A stretch of DNA of 64,000 nucleotides from assembly GCF_914767665.1 (NCBI RefSeq), contig NC_059501.1, forward strand, positions 52,514,798-52,578,797, written 5' to 3'. Below are positions 21,200 through 33,449 of this stretch, one piece after another. The stretch is from Harmonia axyridis (taxonomy: Eukaryota > Arthropoda > Insecta > Coleoptera > Coccinellidae). Positions within the stretch are counted from its first letter, which is position 1. Each line of letters opens with the position of its first letter. Under the pieces are notes generated by a model. That model searched no databases. It was not told the DNA's origin and worked only from the letters and a program-made list of their open reading frames with translations. The translations under genes and the position numbers were made by a program.

Positions 21200-21880
21200 G
21201 TCATCTTGAAAATATTTGGTTGCTAATTAGGGTAGGAGAAGTTTGGTACAACTTGGGGAAATCGTCATCGTATGCTGAACATAGAAGACCATACAGTACA
21301 TTATTTTGGGGTACTCCAGCTTCGAAATCTTATTATTTTTGTTTATTGTTATATTGAAAACAATACATTCAACAGGCCATAAACACCAAATACAGGTGTA
21401 TATAATTATTCTTATAATACTATACAATAATTATAATACTAAAAAGAAATGAGCCTATTACAAAAATATATAAATAGAATTCAATTCCTTCAGGGTTATT
21501 TTGGAGAAAATCATCAAAATAATCTAATGATACAGAATCAAAATAAATCTGGGAGAGCGATTCTGAGGAAAAGAGTGGATGAGTTGACACATCAGAAGGG
21601 GCACTTTTCCCTAAAAGAAGACCCTCGTGTAATACGATTTTTAAAGCCTTATAAAATATGGTGAAATATCGCATTACTTAGGTACTTACTTTCAGCCGAA
21701 ACCATATTTCACGATTCTGAGCTAAGAAGCAGATTTCTGATGGAATGCTCAGGATGAAATCCAAATTGTTCATCTGAGGAATGTTTTTGATGATGTTGGC
21801 CAAGCGCTAGTGGATTAGGTATCCTTGCAGATACTTTTCATCTCGATTGAATATGCAGTTTTTTCATAAACAGAAAAACA
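21200..21880. other. No gene recognised
   Basis: A region near 21420-21670 is open on both strands, but neither peptide resembles a known family. Confidence 0.4.
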
Positions 21881-21889
21881 CAAATCAAT

Positions 21890-22010
21890 TTGAAACGAAC
21901 AAAATTGAATTTGATAACGGATTCGTCATTAGTGAGTCAAAACTTTCCGTTTAAAAACATTGTAGGCTAAATATTGAAAAATTACGGACATAGCGAAGAA
22001 ATCATAGAGA
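21890..22010 (+). repeat. Diverged copy of the dispersed repeat seen at 26165
   Basis: AATTTGATAACGGATTCGTC and ATTAGTGAGTC match the ATTTGAGGATGG..GTCATCACTGAG part of 26165-26277; the later half is poorly conserved. Confidence 0.35.
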
Positions 22011-22084
22011 TCTCTTTGAAGAAAGTGTCAAAAAACATTTGATAATTGAATTATTTGTTGACTTATTTGAGTTGTGCTATATTT

Positions 22085-22207
22085 CGACCTTTCATGGGGC
22101 TACAATAAATTTGAATGAATCATACTTCTCAATTCATGGTACTTTTTACATTATATTATTTGTAAGATTTTGCCCATATGGATGAATAAATTGAATTGAA
22201 TTGAATT
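22085..22207 (+). mobile_element. Non-LTR retrotransposon 3' end with (TTGAA)n tail
   Basis: TTTGTAAGATTTTGCCC, CATATGGATGAATAAA and then a (TTGAA)n microsatellite at about 22187-22205. This type of 3' end (AATAAATTGAATTGAA) is typical of several insect LINE families. No coding sequence remains upstream, so the copy is heavily 5'-truncated. Confidence 0.5.
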
Positions 22208-22209
22208 TA

Positions 22210-24241
22210 AAAAATTTTGTTCCTTTCTACTACAACTCATCGAGTAATAGTCACAGTAGGTATACGATGAATAGGAAACTGAAAACCAAATATGATTTGC
22301 CTCGAGTTTAGAACGCGGCGATTATTTCGAAGTGTGATATTCCAAAAAAATATACATATGTATATCACTTAAGAGAGTCTACTGAAATATGGGTAAATTT
22401 GTAATAATCATTGAATCAATTGCGAGATGATGGATCCGTATGAATGTATTGAATATTTCTGTTATTTATTATCAACATTTCCATTTGGGAGGCCAGTTTG
22501 TGATGTCATTTAATCGTCACTACTATCCAAGCATACTTTTGATGTTTTCTTCAATATTAGTCTATTTTTAGTATCATAATATGCGAAGCGAGATAAATTC
22601 CAGAAAATATTTTTCTGGGACATTCCACTTGTTTTTGAGATATTGTGTTTGTATTCGTTATGGTAGTTCTCACTAATCTCTAGTTGACTGAATTGAAATA
22701 TGAAAAATAGGCAAAGATTTCTCGATAAATTAGATAAGGATGTTGACGCATCTCCTATAGATCTGTATTAGTTGATCGTGAAATTTTCTTGAGGTCATCT
22801 GTGCACGTGTACTTTCGATTTTTCGTCGATTTCAGTAGCGTCAATAGCAAATTATTGCATTGTTGATGTAATTATTATGATTTAAAATTGAAAAAATTTA
22901 CAGGAAAAATATCAATTTTCACTCTGTTATAATGGAAAATTTTCAACTTTGTCGAATATATTCTTGAATGTTAGATTTGTAATTTGCTCATATTCGCGCT
23001 AGTTCTGACTACCAAATGAATTTGAACCTGCAGTGAATCTAGCAAATTGGACACGTTGAAAACACAGAAATTCAAAGACAACATAGATAATAAAAAAAAT
23101 TGTATGTTGAAGCCTTCAAAACGCTATTTATCATCATTAGGAATAAACAGAATTTACTGAAAAAAGAAGTCCATACTCAAAGTGCAGTAGCAGATGTCAA
23201 AGGGATCTGAGGTTACTAAGTCTTTTTACTATTGGAAGTCACTGATCTTGAAAAATGAATGATTTTTTTCTGCAACTAATGAGCAGATGATTGAATGATC
23301 GTAAAAATGTGTGTGTGGTCTGATTTTTTCTCATCTTGATGAAAAAAAAAATAATTCTCGGAATTTCGGCTATTTGCAATCATGAAATTGAAAATATCCA
23401 TTCCCAGTTCTTTAAATATTTCTGACTGAAATACCTGGTCCATAAAGATTTCGGACAAAATCAATTATTGAGATTTTTATTTGAATTTACAAGATAACTG
23501 AATTTTTAATACAAAGGCTACATTGTTATTGAATTTTTTATTCAAATTTCGATAACTAGCATATAATTTTTGGCGTAGGTGTTGAAATATTTTGCCATAA
23601 GGGGGAAAAGCATAAACCATATTGTAAAATATGCAATGTTTCCATTCAATTTGATGACAACAACTCCAATGCTAAAAGAATGTATTATCTAGGTATATCT
23701 AATTGTTGAGCATTGAGTTTTTAAAATATTCAACACACAGTATCTTTGGATCACATATATATAATATACACTATTTTTGTTTTATATACATATATTCTAT
23801 ATATTTTGCGAATTGAGAATTTTGTTTTGTACGATAAATGTACGATTTTTGGCTTTGATGCTTTTTATCTTGTATCAGCTAAGGTTTTCTAATATTTCTA
23901 TCGACCTGACATTTTGCAAGAAGCTTGGATTGATATTTTAATATAATCTAAAATTTTTGTTGATCCATATTCTTCTTCAATTTTACATGGTACCGGTTAA
24001 GTTAACCACTCTGTCGGTTTTGTGATCACAGGTATATTGACTTATTTTATTTCGATAGTTTTTCAACATTTTCTATGGTTATGTTGAAACGATCACTATA
24101 AAATTTTGCATGAAGCTTTGTAACGATTAAATGTAAAATAATATTATTCTTCTATGCGAGGGTTTTGAATTTATTGATTTAATTAATTGAGAAAATCGAT
24201 TTCACACAGGAATAAAGACAATGAGAAACATGCGAATGAAT
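22210..24241. other. No gene recognised; diverged motif copies
   Basis: AT-rich. Near 23905-23945 and 24085-24135 are diverged copies of the ATTTTGCANGAAGCTT motif also seen near 4950 and 55000. No coding signal. Confidence 0.45.
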
Positions 24242-24249
24242 TCTCCATG

Positions 24250-25683
24250 CAGAACCGTCGCTAGTCAAACTGCCGCCCTAGGCAGAGACCCATTTTGCCG
24301 CCCTAGCGTACTCTGCAGATTGCTAAAAATTAATATTGGATAATCGGGATCCAGCGCCTGTTCAAGCGTTTCTACCGCCCCGGCAAAAATACAAATAGGA
24401 ACCCCTTCAGGTTTGGGATTTTGTACTAAGCAGCGGGGAGGGTGAGCTTTGGGGTGAATGTTGGTTTGGTGAATTCGTTTTCAAATATTCAGTGTGAAAG
24501 TGTGAAAAACTCCACGCTTTTTCATAAAAAGTATTTTAGAGAGGAAAAAATGTATTTTAAGTGTAATTTTTTTATGGATTCAAATTTTAATCCAATAGAT
24601 GATTTAGAGTAAGTGGAATACAATAAATAATATAAATAATAATAAATACAATAAACATGCTCAACTGAATTCTAATGAATAAATGATAAAATATATATGT
24701 ATTGAATTCAGGTTTCAGATCTGTCTGCTGAGCTTTGACTATACATATAACGCTCGAACATTTCGTTCTTTTTCTTTGATATGATTGCATTGAACAACCA
24801 GATGATGCGAATGAACAATTATTTCAAATTCAAATAGATGTTACAGATATTCACGATGCAAAGATGTTTGAGATTAGTGAATTTGATGAAAGAAATCATG
24901 AGTGAAATTCGTTTGAATCAAAAAAAAAATATTTAATTCGATCTTCCAGTAATCCAGAATTCCCAGAAAAAGTAGGTAATGCCGCCCTTCATTAGTTGCC
25001 GCTCCTCTAGAGTGGGCCCAGCAGTTTCAGGTTCCTAGGTCAGTTTCGGTTATAAAAGAGCAGGAAAATTTGTTTTTTTTTTGTTTGAGATTATCGAGTA
25101 AAATAGTCGGATGATGCCGGTAAACCAAAACCATTATTCAATTCGAATGCGCCCACGCCCAACATTAGATAATTTAATATAAAAAATTAAGAATATTATA
25201 AAACAATGCAATGAAATAATGAAATATTTTATATTTTTTATGAAGGATCAGTTGGAAGTGATGAAATGGAATTGTTTTCTTATATTCTGCATTTCATTCT
25301 GAGGAATCAACATTCTGATTAGAGAATTCGAAAGAAAATAATCCAGAACCACAAGTGGCAATAAAATTCGGTAACGTAAAGCGACAAGCCTGATGAGTGC
25401 ATGTGTTTTTTTTAGTGTCAATAACTCGTAAACAGCACTACGAGGGTATCACGCCACATCTGGGTATTTATGAGTATAATGTATAATGCGGCACATTTGA
25501 TGGTTTTTGATGTTAATTGAATTTGTGGGTATGACTTCTTGTTGTTGCTGACCGAATTAAATCTCATTTGGTACTTTGAAATTCTACATATGTGATTTTT
25601 GTTGATCAAACTTGAAATGCCGCCCTTGAATTTTGCCGTCCTAGGCAACTGCCTACACTGCCTACCCCCTAGCGACGGCCCTG
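24250..25683. mobile_element. Non-autonomous hAT element, 1434 bp, perfect 8-bp duplications
   Basis: Ends are CAGAACCGTCGCTAG (left) and CAGGGCCGTCGCTAGG (right, reverse complement). Both are flanked by the identical octamer TCTCCATG (24242-24249 and 25684-25691). Subterminal repeats of TGCCGCCCT occur near both ends, resembling TGCCGCCCCTA in the autonomous-type hAT at 35434-39389. The interior is AT-rich without a transposase; a 90-codon minus-strand frame at the right end is just the terminal repeat read through. Confidence 0.88.
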
Positions 25684-25691
25684 TCTCCATG

Positions 25692-26160
25692 TAGGAGCTT
25701 CAAATTGTCATTCTACATCCTACACACTTTCATTCCGATACAACCTACTAGTCTAAGAGCCAGTGGACGGCAGACCACACATATTTTAGGAAATCCCAAA
25801 ATTTCCTCAGTGAGTTTGTTTTACCTACCGACCTTGAAATGGGGGTTGCGGTTACGGTGGCCTCAGCTGTAGTGAAGAGCGACATGTGGGAAAATTTCAT
25901 GAACAAGAAACATATATTTTTTTTCATTAAAACCCTGTTGATTTCAGAAATGAAATAATTTGCCATAAAAAATGACAGTGGTGTAAATTTTTAATAGAAA
26001 AAGGATCATCGCACCCAACACAAGGAACACAACATTTCGAATGGCTATTGTAAGTTTGGAACCCTTCGTCGGATTTTGTCCTTTATCAAACTCAATCCGG
26101 CATTCGAGATTACAACCTACCCTTAAAATTCGAAGTTTTTAGGCTATTTTATTGTGTAAG
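25692..26160. other. No gene recognised
   Basis: A modestly GC-richer patch near 25830-25870 but no recognised motif. Confidence 0.4.
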
Positions 26161-26164
26161 AAGC

Positions 26165-26277
26165 CAACTGGACGGACGGAGAGAATCAAATTTGAGGATG
26201 GATTAGTCATCACTGAGGAGAACCCTATCATTTGAGAACATTCTTGGCTCAAAATTCGAAAATTACAATTGTGATGT
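26165..26277 (+). repeat. Dispersed repeat family, best copy
   Basis: Contains GGACGGACGGAG, TCAAATTTGAGGATGG, GTCATCACTGAG, CCCTATCATTTGAGAAC and GGCTCAAAATTCGAAAATT, then TTGTGATG. The same blocks in the same order occur at 5560-5685, 47340-47455 and 55230-55385, and weakly at 21890. Unknown class. Confidence 0.6.
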
Positions 26278-26289
26278 GGGCACAAAAAT

Positions 26290-27175
26290 GAACTCTTATC
26301 AAATGATAATGGCGTTGAAAGACTTCTCTACTGAAAGGCGAGAGGAGAACATCTCTAATACAAGTCTATTAGAAACATTATCAGCAGATTTTAGCTTTAT
26401 CAACACACACAGCGGTAAAGATCACCAAATAGTAGGAATTCTCTCTCTCTATACGCAATCAATTCACATTATCACTTGGGTTTTCATTATTTTTTCGACT
26501 CTTCCTGGTAAGTTTCGTAATTCAATAACAGAATGTCTATTTGTTTTTTGTTGGCTCTAAATGCAGGAACTTTAGATGTGAGTCTTCAATATATCTTCCT
26601 CTTTGTCAATCGTTATCCATCCATTCCTGAATGTGCGTATCTCTCAATTATGTACTTTATATCTCGCTTATCTCTACTGCTGATGACAAATGCAATTTAT
26701 GAATGAAGGAGAAAACTACATAATTAATTTTTCGTATATAGTTGATATAGATTCAAATATGAATTTTCTGAATTAAATTAATATGAATAGGATGAGCATT
26801 GTTTTGGAAAATTGGATATTCTCAGTTATACGCTGGACTTCACAAATAATAATAGATAATTACCTCAAGTTGATTAGAGTTGATTCAATTAGATGAACAC
26901 AATTAATATTCCGAAAACTGTGGTCAATAATGCATTTGGACATCGGACTTACTGGATCAGTATTTCCTGATTTTGAGCATTAAAGTAATGACCCCCATTA
27001 TGAGAACTGAATAAATCTTATCAAATATTCAAAATGAATTGGATGCAATTGGGTATATTTGTTTTCTTCTTCATCGAAAATTGTGGAAATTGGTCATTAT
27101 TTGGATCATCAATTACTAGTTCTGAATCGGATTGATGAAAAATAGAGCATCGCGTCAATGGTGGAACATCCAGTA
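26290..27175. other. No gene recognised
   Basis: AT-rich. Frames near 26276-26560 and 27021-27299 have no recognised motif. Confidence 0.4.
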
Positions 27176-27177
27176 TA

Positions 27178-28334
27178 TTCTGTTGATTCTTTGACTTGTA
27201 CAGGGTGGGCAAGTTCCGATATTTTAGCACTACAACTTTTAAATCAGAGGAGAAAATCTGATAACCCATTCTCGTTCTATTTTTCTGAGAAACTAACAAA
27301 AGTAGTATTTATTTTTGGCCACCTTTTTTTGTTTTCGAGTTATAAGCTAAAATAGGAAAAATGACGATATCGAAAAAAAATTATCTCTCCGCTATAACTG
27401 ATAATAGAACTCTGAAATTGAAACATCATACAAGCACTTTGTTACGTACAATCCAGCGGCGTGCTCTTCTTTTTAACAAGGTATGCTTTCTCACTAGATT
27501 TCTGTATCATTTTTTGAAATCTTTATTGTTCCTATATTTCGAAAATTTATAACATCGTATGGTTTGTATCAAAATAAATAATAGAAAATGATCAAAAACC
27601 TGTTTTTATCTAATAGTCCCAATATTTTTATGGTTTCAACTGAGCTCAGAAAAATAGAGCTTCTTATAAGAAGAGCTTGGGTCTTAGCTTCGTAATTGAA
27701 TACCTTGTTAACAAAAAAAGCAGACCACATGATTCTACGTGAAAAAGTGCCTGTTTTTCAGAGCTCTATCATCAGTATTAGCAGAGATATACATGTTTTT
27801 CTATATCGCCATTTTTCCAATTTTCGCTCAACTCGAAAACAAAAGAAGGTGGCCAGAAATGAATACTACTCTTGTTATTTTCTCAGATGAAGAGAACGAG
27901 AACGGGATATCAGATTTTGTCTTTGATCAGATCTCCTTTGGTTTGAAAGTTGTAGTGCTAAAACATCGAAATTTGCCCACCCTGTACATATATTTCAATC
28001 GAAGATTCCTGTCAACGGAAACACTTTTTTTTACCATTTATTCTAATTCGACTCTGTTGAAAATCCATAAAAAAAAGGTATCTAATGTCTAGTTATATCT
28101 CGATAATGGAATGAAATCGAAGGAAATGGTTTTTGAGTATATTTAGTTTTTTATCGATTTGATGAATCTTTTCCGGACCTAAAATTCCATCAAAGTGCGG
28201 TCAACTCCAAAATGCCCGCTATACTAAGTGATAAAAAAAGATCGAATCGGAAAAATAGTGAAGGAAAAAAGTGTTTCTTTTAACCTCAGAAATCTTCGAT
28301 TCAAATATATGTACAAGTCAAAGACTCCACCCTG
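27178..28334. mobile_element. Outer foldback MITE, about 370 bp, split by an inner element
   Basis: The right end (reverse complement) reads CAGGGTGGAGTCTTTGAC, TTGTACATATATTTGAATCG, AGATTTCTGAGG. The left arm reads GATTCTTTGACTTGTA up to 27200. After the inner element ends at 27984 it resumes with TACATATATTTCAATCGAAG, AACACTTTTTT. Removing the inner element and one TA joins the left arm exactly as in the right arm, so the right arm is an internal empty-site control. TA flanks both ends. Confidence 0.75.
27201..27984. mobile_element. Inner foldback MITE, 784 bp, TA-flanked
   Basis: Ends CAGGGTGGGCAAGTTCC and, in reverse complement, CAGGGTGGGCAAATTTC continue into arms of about 290 bp (TTTTAGCACTACAACTTT, CAGAGGAGA, GTTTTCGAGTT, AACAAGGTAT). 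The spacer of about 200 bp is AT-rich. Arms are clearly more diverged than those of the 15972 foldback. Direct TA repeats on each side mark the insertion into the outer element. Frames in the arms are palindrome by-products. Confidence 0.8.
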
Positions 28335-30530
28335 TATATAGAGGGTAAATCCTCGTCGAAAATTAAAGAGGGGTTTTTCCTCAAACAAAAGCTATTACGC
28401 CTTTCATGAAAAATAACACGCATTAGAGAGAAATTGCTGAAGATTTGATGAAGTCACATTTTATGATTTTTTTCTATCAATGAAAACATGACAGGTACAT
28501 ATTGGAATATTTCGATTCCACTTCGAAAAAATGCAACATTGTGAATGAACGGATGCATGCACAAAATGATAAATATTTAATTTTTCTATTTGGACCCTAT
28601 TGCATTTAGGAACACAACACAGGAGTTGAGAAATTTTTCTAAATTTCCAACTCACATTGTTGAATTGGGAAATTTTGTTTTGTTAAAAATTTTTGATAGA
28701 TTTTGGAATAGCGATTTTATTTTCGTTTTTTTTTACATCTTTTAATTGCAAAAAATAATCGTAAGTTGAACATACCCACAAAATACCGTTCTTTGATTCT
28801 TCTGCAATTTCCAAGAAAACAATAAAAATAATTATTAATTATTATTTGTTATGTCTAGAGGATGAGTACATTGTACCTTGTGTCAATGGCCTAGCTGCTG
28901 AGACACGTTAATTCAAATAAAAAAAAATATATATATTTTTTCTCATTTTTGGGAGCATTTAACTTTGCAAGGAAAGGCCTCAGAACTTTTGTTTACATGA
29001 GAGACCCTTCTTTAATTGTTGACAAAGATCCACCTCCTAAAAACGTACGCACTTATTGGAAAACACCGTGTATATTATAATATATCCTGTCCGATCCATT
29101 ATCCACTACCAAATAACGACCACTCGTATAAAAGATAAAAGTTCATGTTCCTTCAGCGTAGAGATTTTCGGCATGTAACAACTTTCAGAGTTCACCGTTA
29201 CGTGAACTGAAGGCGCTTCGACAGTTTTCTAGCCACTTTCACTAGATTCTAGGTTATCCACGTGTCGAATTCATCTTATATTTAGTACGGGGATTACCTA
29301 TTCGAATTTGAATACGAGTCAGTATTCGATTCGAGGAACTCGGCGAAATTACACAAATTATTTTTCCATATTCGAAATCAATAACAAGAAGGCAACGGTG
29401 AACTGATCAATTGCAAGATTAAACTATTAATGACTTATCGGTTGAGATATCACTGGTTTCATTATTAATTTCTGACATAAAAACAATCGTGAATTAAATT
29501 TTTGATTTTTAATCAGAAATTTCAAAGAATAATTACATAAAGGTGTCCTGTAAAGACCACTTCAACCTTAAGGACAAGGTAGATCAGAAGGTTTCTCTTG
29601 AAAAATCCCCTAAATAGATAAATGTCCAACAGTTTTCTAGATAATTTTCAAAATGGAACATTGAATTGTTTTTCTCCTCTAGGTATTTTTTTCTGTGCCG
29701 CTAGTACAATTATTCAACTCTTTGCAGTTGCTTCTAACTGTCACTAACATTTTCCAATATTTGAGAGAGGCTATGGGAAATCTTTCTATTAGATGTTATG
29801 GAAAGATATGTTTTATCATGAAGTTTATCCCATCACAGTGAAAACAATCTTTACTGGGCTACTCCTGTCATACATTTCATCAACGAATCACCTTTTCAAT
29901 TGTTATTTCCAAATGTAATAGGTAACAAGTGATTTTTCATTTTGGAGAAATAACAAAAGTTGCTATTTTTATCAAAAGGGAGACATTTCTGAGAACATCC
30001 GATTTTTCAGTTTTTGTATTCACTACTGATATATTTCATATGAGAAAATTTAATTCTACAATTGAAATTGCTCATTATTTGCAGGGAAATGTACAAAGAG
30101 GCTCAACCATCCACCGACCATTTTTGGATTATTTAGTAAGGAAATCTATAAATTTCGAATTTTGAACCAGGAATGGTCGCAAAAGATAAGGTTCGATTCA
30201 CTTGATTCGTCTTTAATTCGGTTCTGACAGTTCGTGAAAAGGATAACTCTCAAACAGAAAAACCTAGGAACTCAACATTTTCAGGGTAGGTCCGAATGTT
30301 GAATGATGGGGTTAGGCTTCATCAATGTGCCAAATCCAAAATGATTTCCGTAAATATCGCCTTTCAAAATATTGTTTTTCTGATCATTCATAACCTATCA
30401 ATTAGATTAGACTTAAATGCTGTATTCCTATGTGAAATCATAATTTCTAGCTTCATGGAACATTTCAAATTGGTAGCATCGTTAGAACCCTAGAATATTC
30501 AGTATAGAATATCGAAAAAAAATTATGAAA
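28335..30530. other. No gene recognised; one transposon-end-like repeat
   Basis: Mostly AT-rich. About 28985-29075 resembles 7795-7885 (TTTACATGAGAGACCC, TTAATTGTTGACAA, ending CACCGTGTA), suggesting a shared decayed transposon end. A TATAAAAG at about 29130 is not followed by a recognisable coding region. Confidence 0.35.
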
Positions 30531-30600
30531 GCACTAACGTCAAGTCGGCGGCATTTGAGAACACATTTATTCAAGAGCTAATTGTGCTTTCTTAGTCCAG
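30530..30600 (+). repeat. Half copy of the palindromic MITE family
   Basis: GAAAGCACTAACGTCAAGTC, then ATTTGAGAACACATTTATTC and GCTAATTGTGC, aligned with the left arm of 34306-34472. The right arm is not recognisable. Confidence 0.45.
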
Positions 30601-32420
30601 GGAATTTGATACTTGATGATAAAGTCTTAAGAAGAGATTGTTCTTGGCCTAAAATTCATTATTGTGATGCAGAATTCATTGATTTTCCTGCCAGAAATCT
30701 GTTCATTCAGCCAAATAACTAACATTTCAAATATTGTCTGTCGGAAACTCTTTTTGGATCAATAATTAATGAATTGATGCATTGGCAGAATGAAAAATTA
30801 AAAAGGCTTCAATTGCAGTTGACTATCAAAGTCAACCTCAAGATAAGTACTTAGGACAGTTAGGAACTATGTTATATTCGGTATTTCAACAAAATCATAC
30901 CCCGAGAATATCTAATATGTACTTAAGCATTTGGAAAGCCAACCGTATATTCGAAAGACCTAAAATTCCTTTAGAATCATATATATCTTCACCCGGATGC
31001 TCGTATCAAATTTCATCACAATTGGACCAGAAATATGCGAGATATGAAGATCCTGGAAATTTCATGTTTGCACATGCTCAACGCGCTACCTACATCTGAA
31101 AAAGCTAAAGATTAGTTTGGGACCATGTGTATCTCAACCAAGCTATCCATAACAAATTCATTGAAACCGAATAGAAATTGAAGAAGTTAAGGCTGTAAAC
31201 AAGATTTGCTCAGAAGTTGTTCAGAAAGGACTGAAATCCCTTTCGCATGTGGCAATATGAAAATCGTCCAAAAATTCTTTTTATATCAATGATGATGCTT
31301 ATTCTTACTATGATTAAGTTTGATAAGAACGTGCTTTCATTTTTCTTAAAGTATCTCTCCGATGCTACGAATTAGGGAAATGGAATAGTCAAACAAAAAG
31401 GTCATTGTGCCTTGGATCACATCTGATGCGTCTTTCATCCGACAAGGTCTCGCTAGCTACACAACTTCATCTTGTTATATGAATCTCAGGGAATAACAAT
31501 TCGAAGAAGGCGTTTGAAAAATGCACATTCTTTCATCTTCATTGTCGTAGGACGATTGTAGATGGAATATACAGTTATAGAACATCTATGATCTTGAACA
31601 CCGAAGTCTCATATAGTGGTTGTCCTTCAAATTGTCAATCGAAAATAATATAGGCAGTTATGGCATAATTTCCTGCAACAATGAATCATTCTCAGATTCT
31701 ACAAGGTATTTCATAATCATGTGCCAAAATGTTTATGACGTGAATACTACAACAAGAAATTGTTGTTTGTTATATAAATTTAACACCGCAAATGCATCTA
31801 TTAGAGATATAATCTTCTCACAAATAGGTAACGAATTTCAAAAGACTATTTGTTTTACCTTCATAAAAATTGACGTACATTTCGGCTCAGAATTCTGAAA
31901 CATCCTTGTATACAGATAACAGATATCCTTACTACCATACGGAAACTAGTAAATACTAAATACATCCTGACTAAATTAATGAACGACTGAAATGAATAGT
32001 GAAAAATATATTACTAATGCTGTCAATTAGGAAAAATATTATCCACATGTATCTACATTGTCCATGTCACTGTAATGTACGTATAGATATATTCAATATT
32101 CAGTTTATCAATTATCTCGAATATTTATATGGAAAATATCAAGTATGAATCCCCTCGATTTGTAAATTTTTCATCTGTCAATCATGAGATATTTGTATGT
32201 TTTCAAGGATAATACTATAATTCAGGCAAATATTTGGTATATCTATGTTCTTTAATGATAATAGAAATTGCTAATAACATCAGAGTTAACTGAATACTTG
32301 AACACTAGTTAGAATTTTCGCACTTAAATTTTGAAATATGTATAACGAATCTTATAGTAATTCCAGAAACAATTCACATTGGAAATATCTGAAAATTAAT
32401 AACACACAAATGTTTTCACA
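30601..32420. other. No gene recognised
   Basis: AT-rich. Frames near 30869-31099 and 31620-31898 lack recognisable motifs. Confidence 0.4.
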
Positions 32421-32424
32421 TATA

Positions 32425-33443
32425 CGGTGTTTGGTAGTTCCCTGTGGTCCTTTGTAGGCTCATCATAGAGGTCATCTGAAACAAATTAAGTTCAGTCAAC
32501 TATAGGGGTCAAAGTGCTATGCTTACAAATCTATGGCGTTGTTTTGGAAAATAATTATTTGTGTGACAACTATTATAATATGGAAAATCAACTCATGCTT
32601 TTTTGAAAGTTGAAAAGTTAAGGATCACTTTAGAAAGGAGAATGATCAGCTAAAACTACCATCTCAAAAAAAATGGGTGTTGAGTGGCCACAACTTTGTT
32701 TTTGGAATTTTTTTTTTGTGTATTACTGGAAAAATTTCATGAAACTTAGCGTACAAATTGAAGATATCGATTTCTTGTTTCAATTGCTTTCTAAAAAGGT
32801 ATGAATGTTAACAACTATCCACGGGATCGAACAAAAAGTCAAATGAAAAGAGTAACCGTCAGTAAAGTACGCCATAGGCTAAGTGCCCTCATAATAAATC
32901 TAGGCAAGCAATTGATCAGGACCTCAGAATATTCTTTGTGTGTTTTGAATATTTTTTCGTGGTGAATGTTAAAGTTTAAATAACGTAATTTTCTCTTATT
33001 ATTCATTTTTCGTCCGATTCCGTGAAAAAGTTCTAAACATTTATACCTTTCTAGAAAGCTAATAAATCAAGAAATTAATGTTTGTAAGCTCTACGCCAAA
33101 TTCCATGAAGTTCTTCCGATTAATACAAAACTAATTAAAAGAAAATTTTCAACAAAAGTATGTTGCCACTTGACACCAATTATTTCTAATAGTTTTAGGC
33201 CACCATTCTACTTTATGAAATTTAACCCTCATTTTTCAGCTTTGAATGAAGCATGAATCGAATTTTCACATACTAATAATTGTTACACAATTAATTATTT
33301 TCCGAAATAACTCAGAGACTTTTTCAAAAATAGGAAAACCGCTATAGCACCATACATTTTTGAGCCCTAGTTGTCTTAATGTGTTTTGAATGACCTCCAA
33401 TATAGCCCCTTCAAACAATCATGGTGATTTACCAAACACCCCG
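32425..33443. mobile_element. Long-inverted-repeat element, about 1 kb
   Basis: Left end CGGTGTTTGGTAGTTC and right end (reverse complement) CGGGGTGTTTGGTAAATC. Arms of roughly 450-480 bp can be followed inward through shared blocks: GGTCAT, GGAAAATAATTA, TGTGACAAC/TGTAACAAT, TTTCATG, TTTCTAGAAAGGTAT/TTTCTAAAAAGGTAT and ATGTT. Identity is moderate, so it is old. The unpaired centre of about 100 bp is near 32870-32970. No coding capacity; a TA precedes the left end. Confidence 0.7.
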
Positions 33444-33449
33444 CGAAAT

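Noticed and set aside
21420..21674. Overlapping frames of 84 and 71 codons on opposite strands
   Set aside because: Neither resembles a known family; dual open frames of this size occur by chance.
29125..29170. TATAAAAG with a TTCAG initiator-like sequence downstream
   Set aside because: No coding region, conserved leader or other promoter element follows; TATA-like strings are expected by chance in AT-rich DNA.
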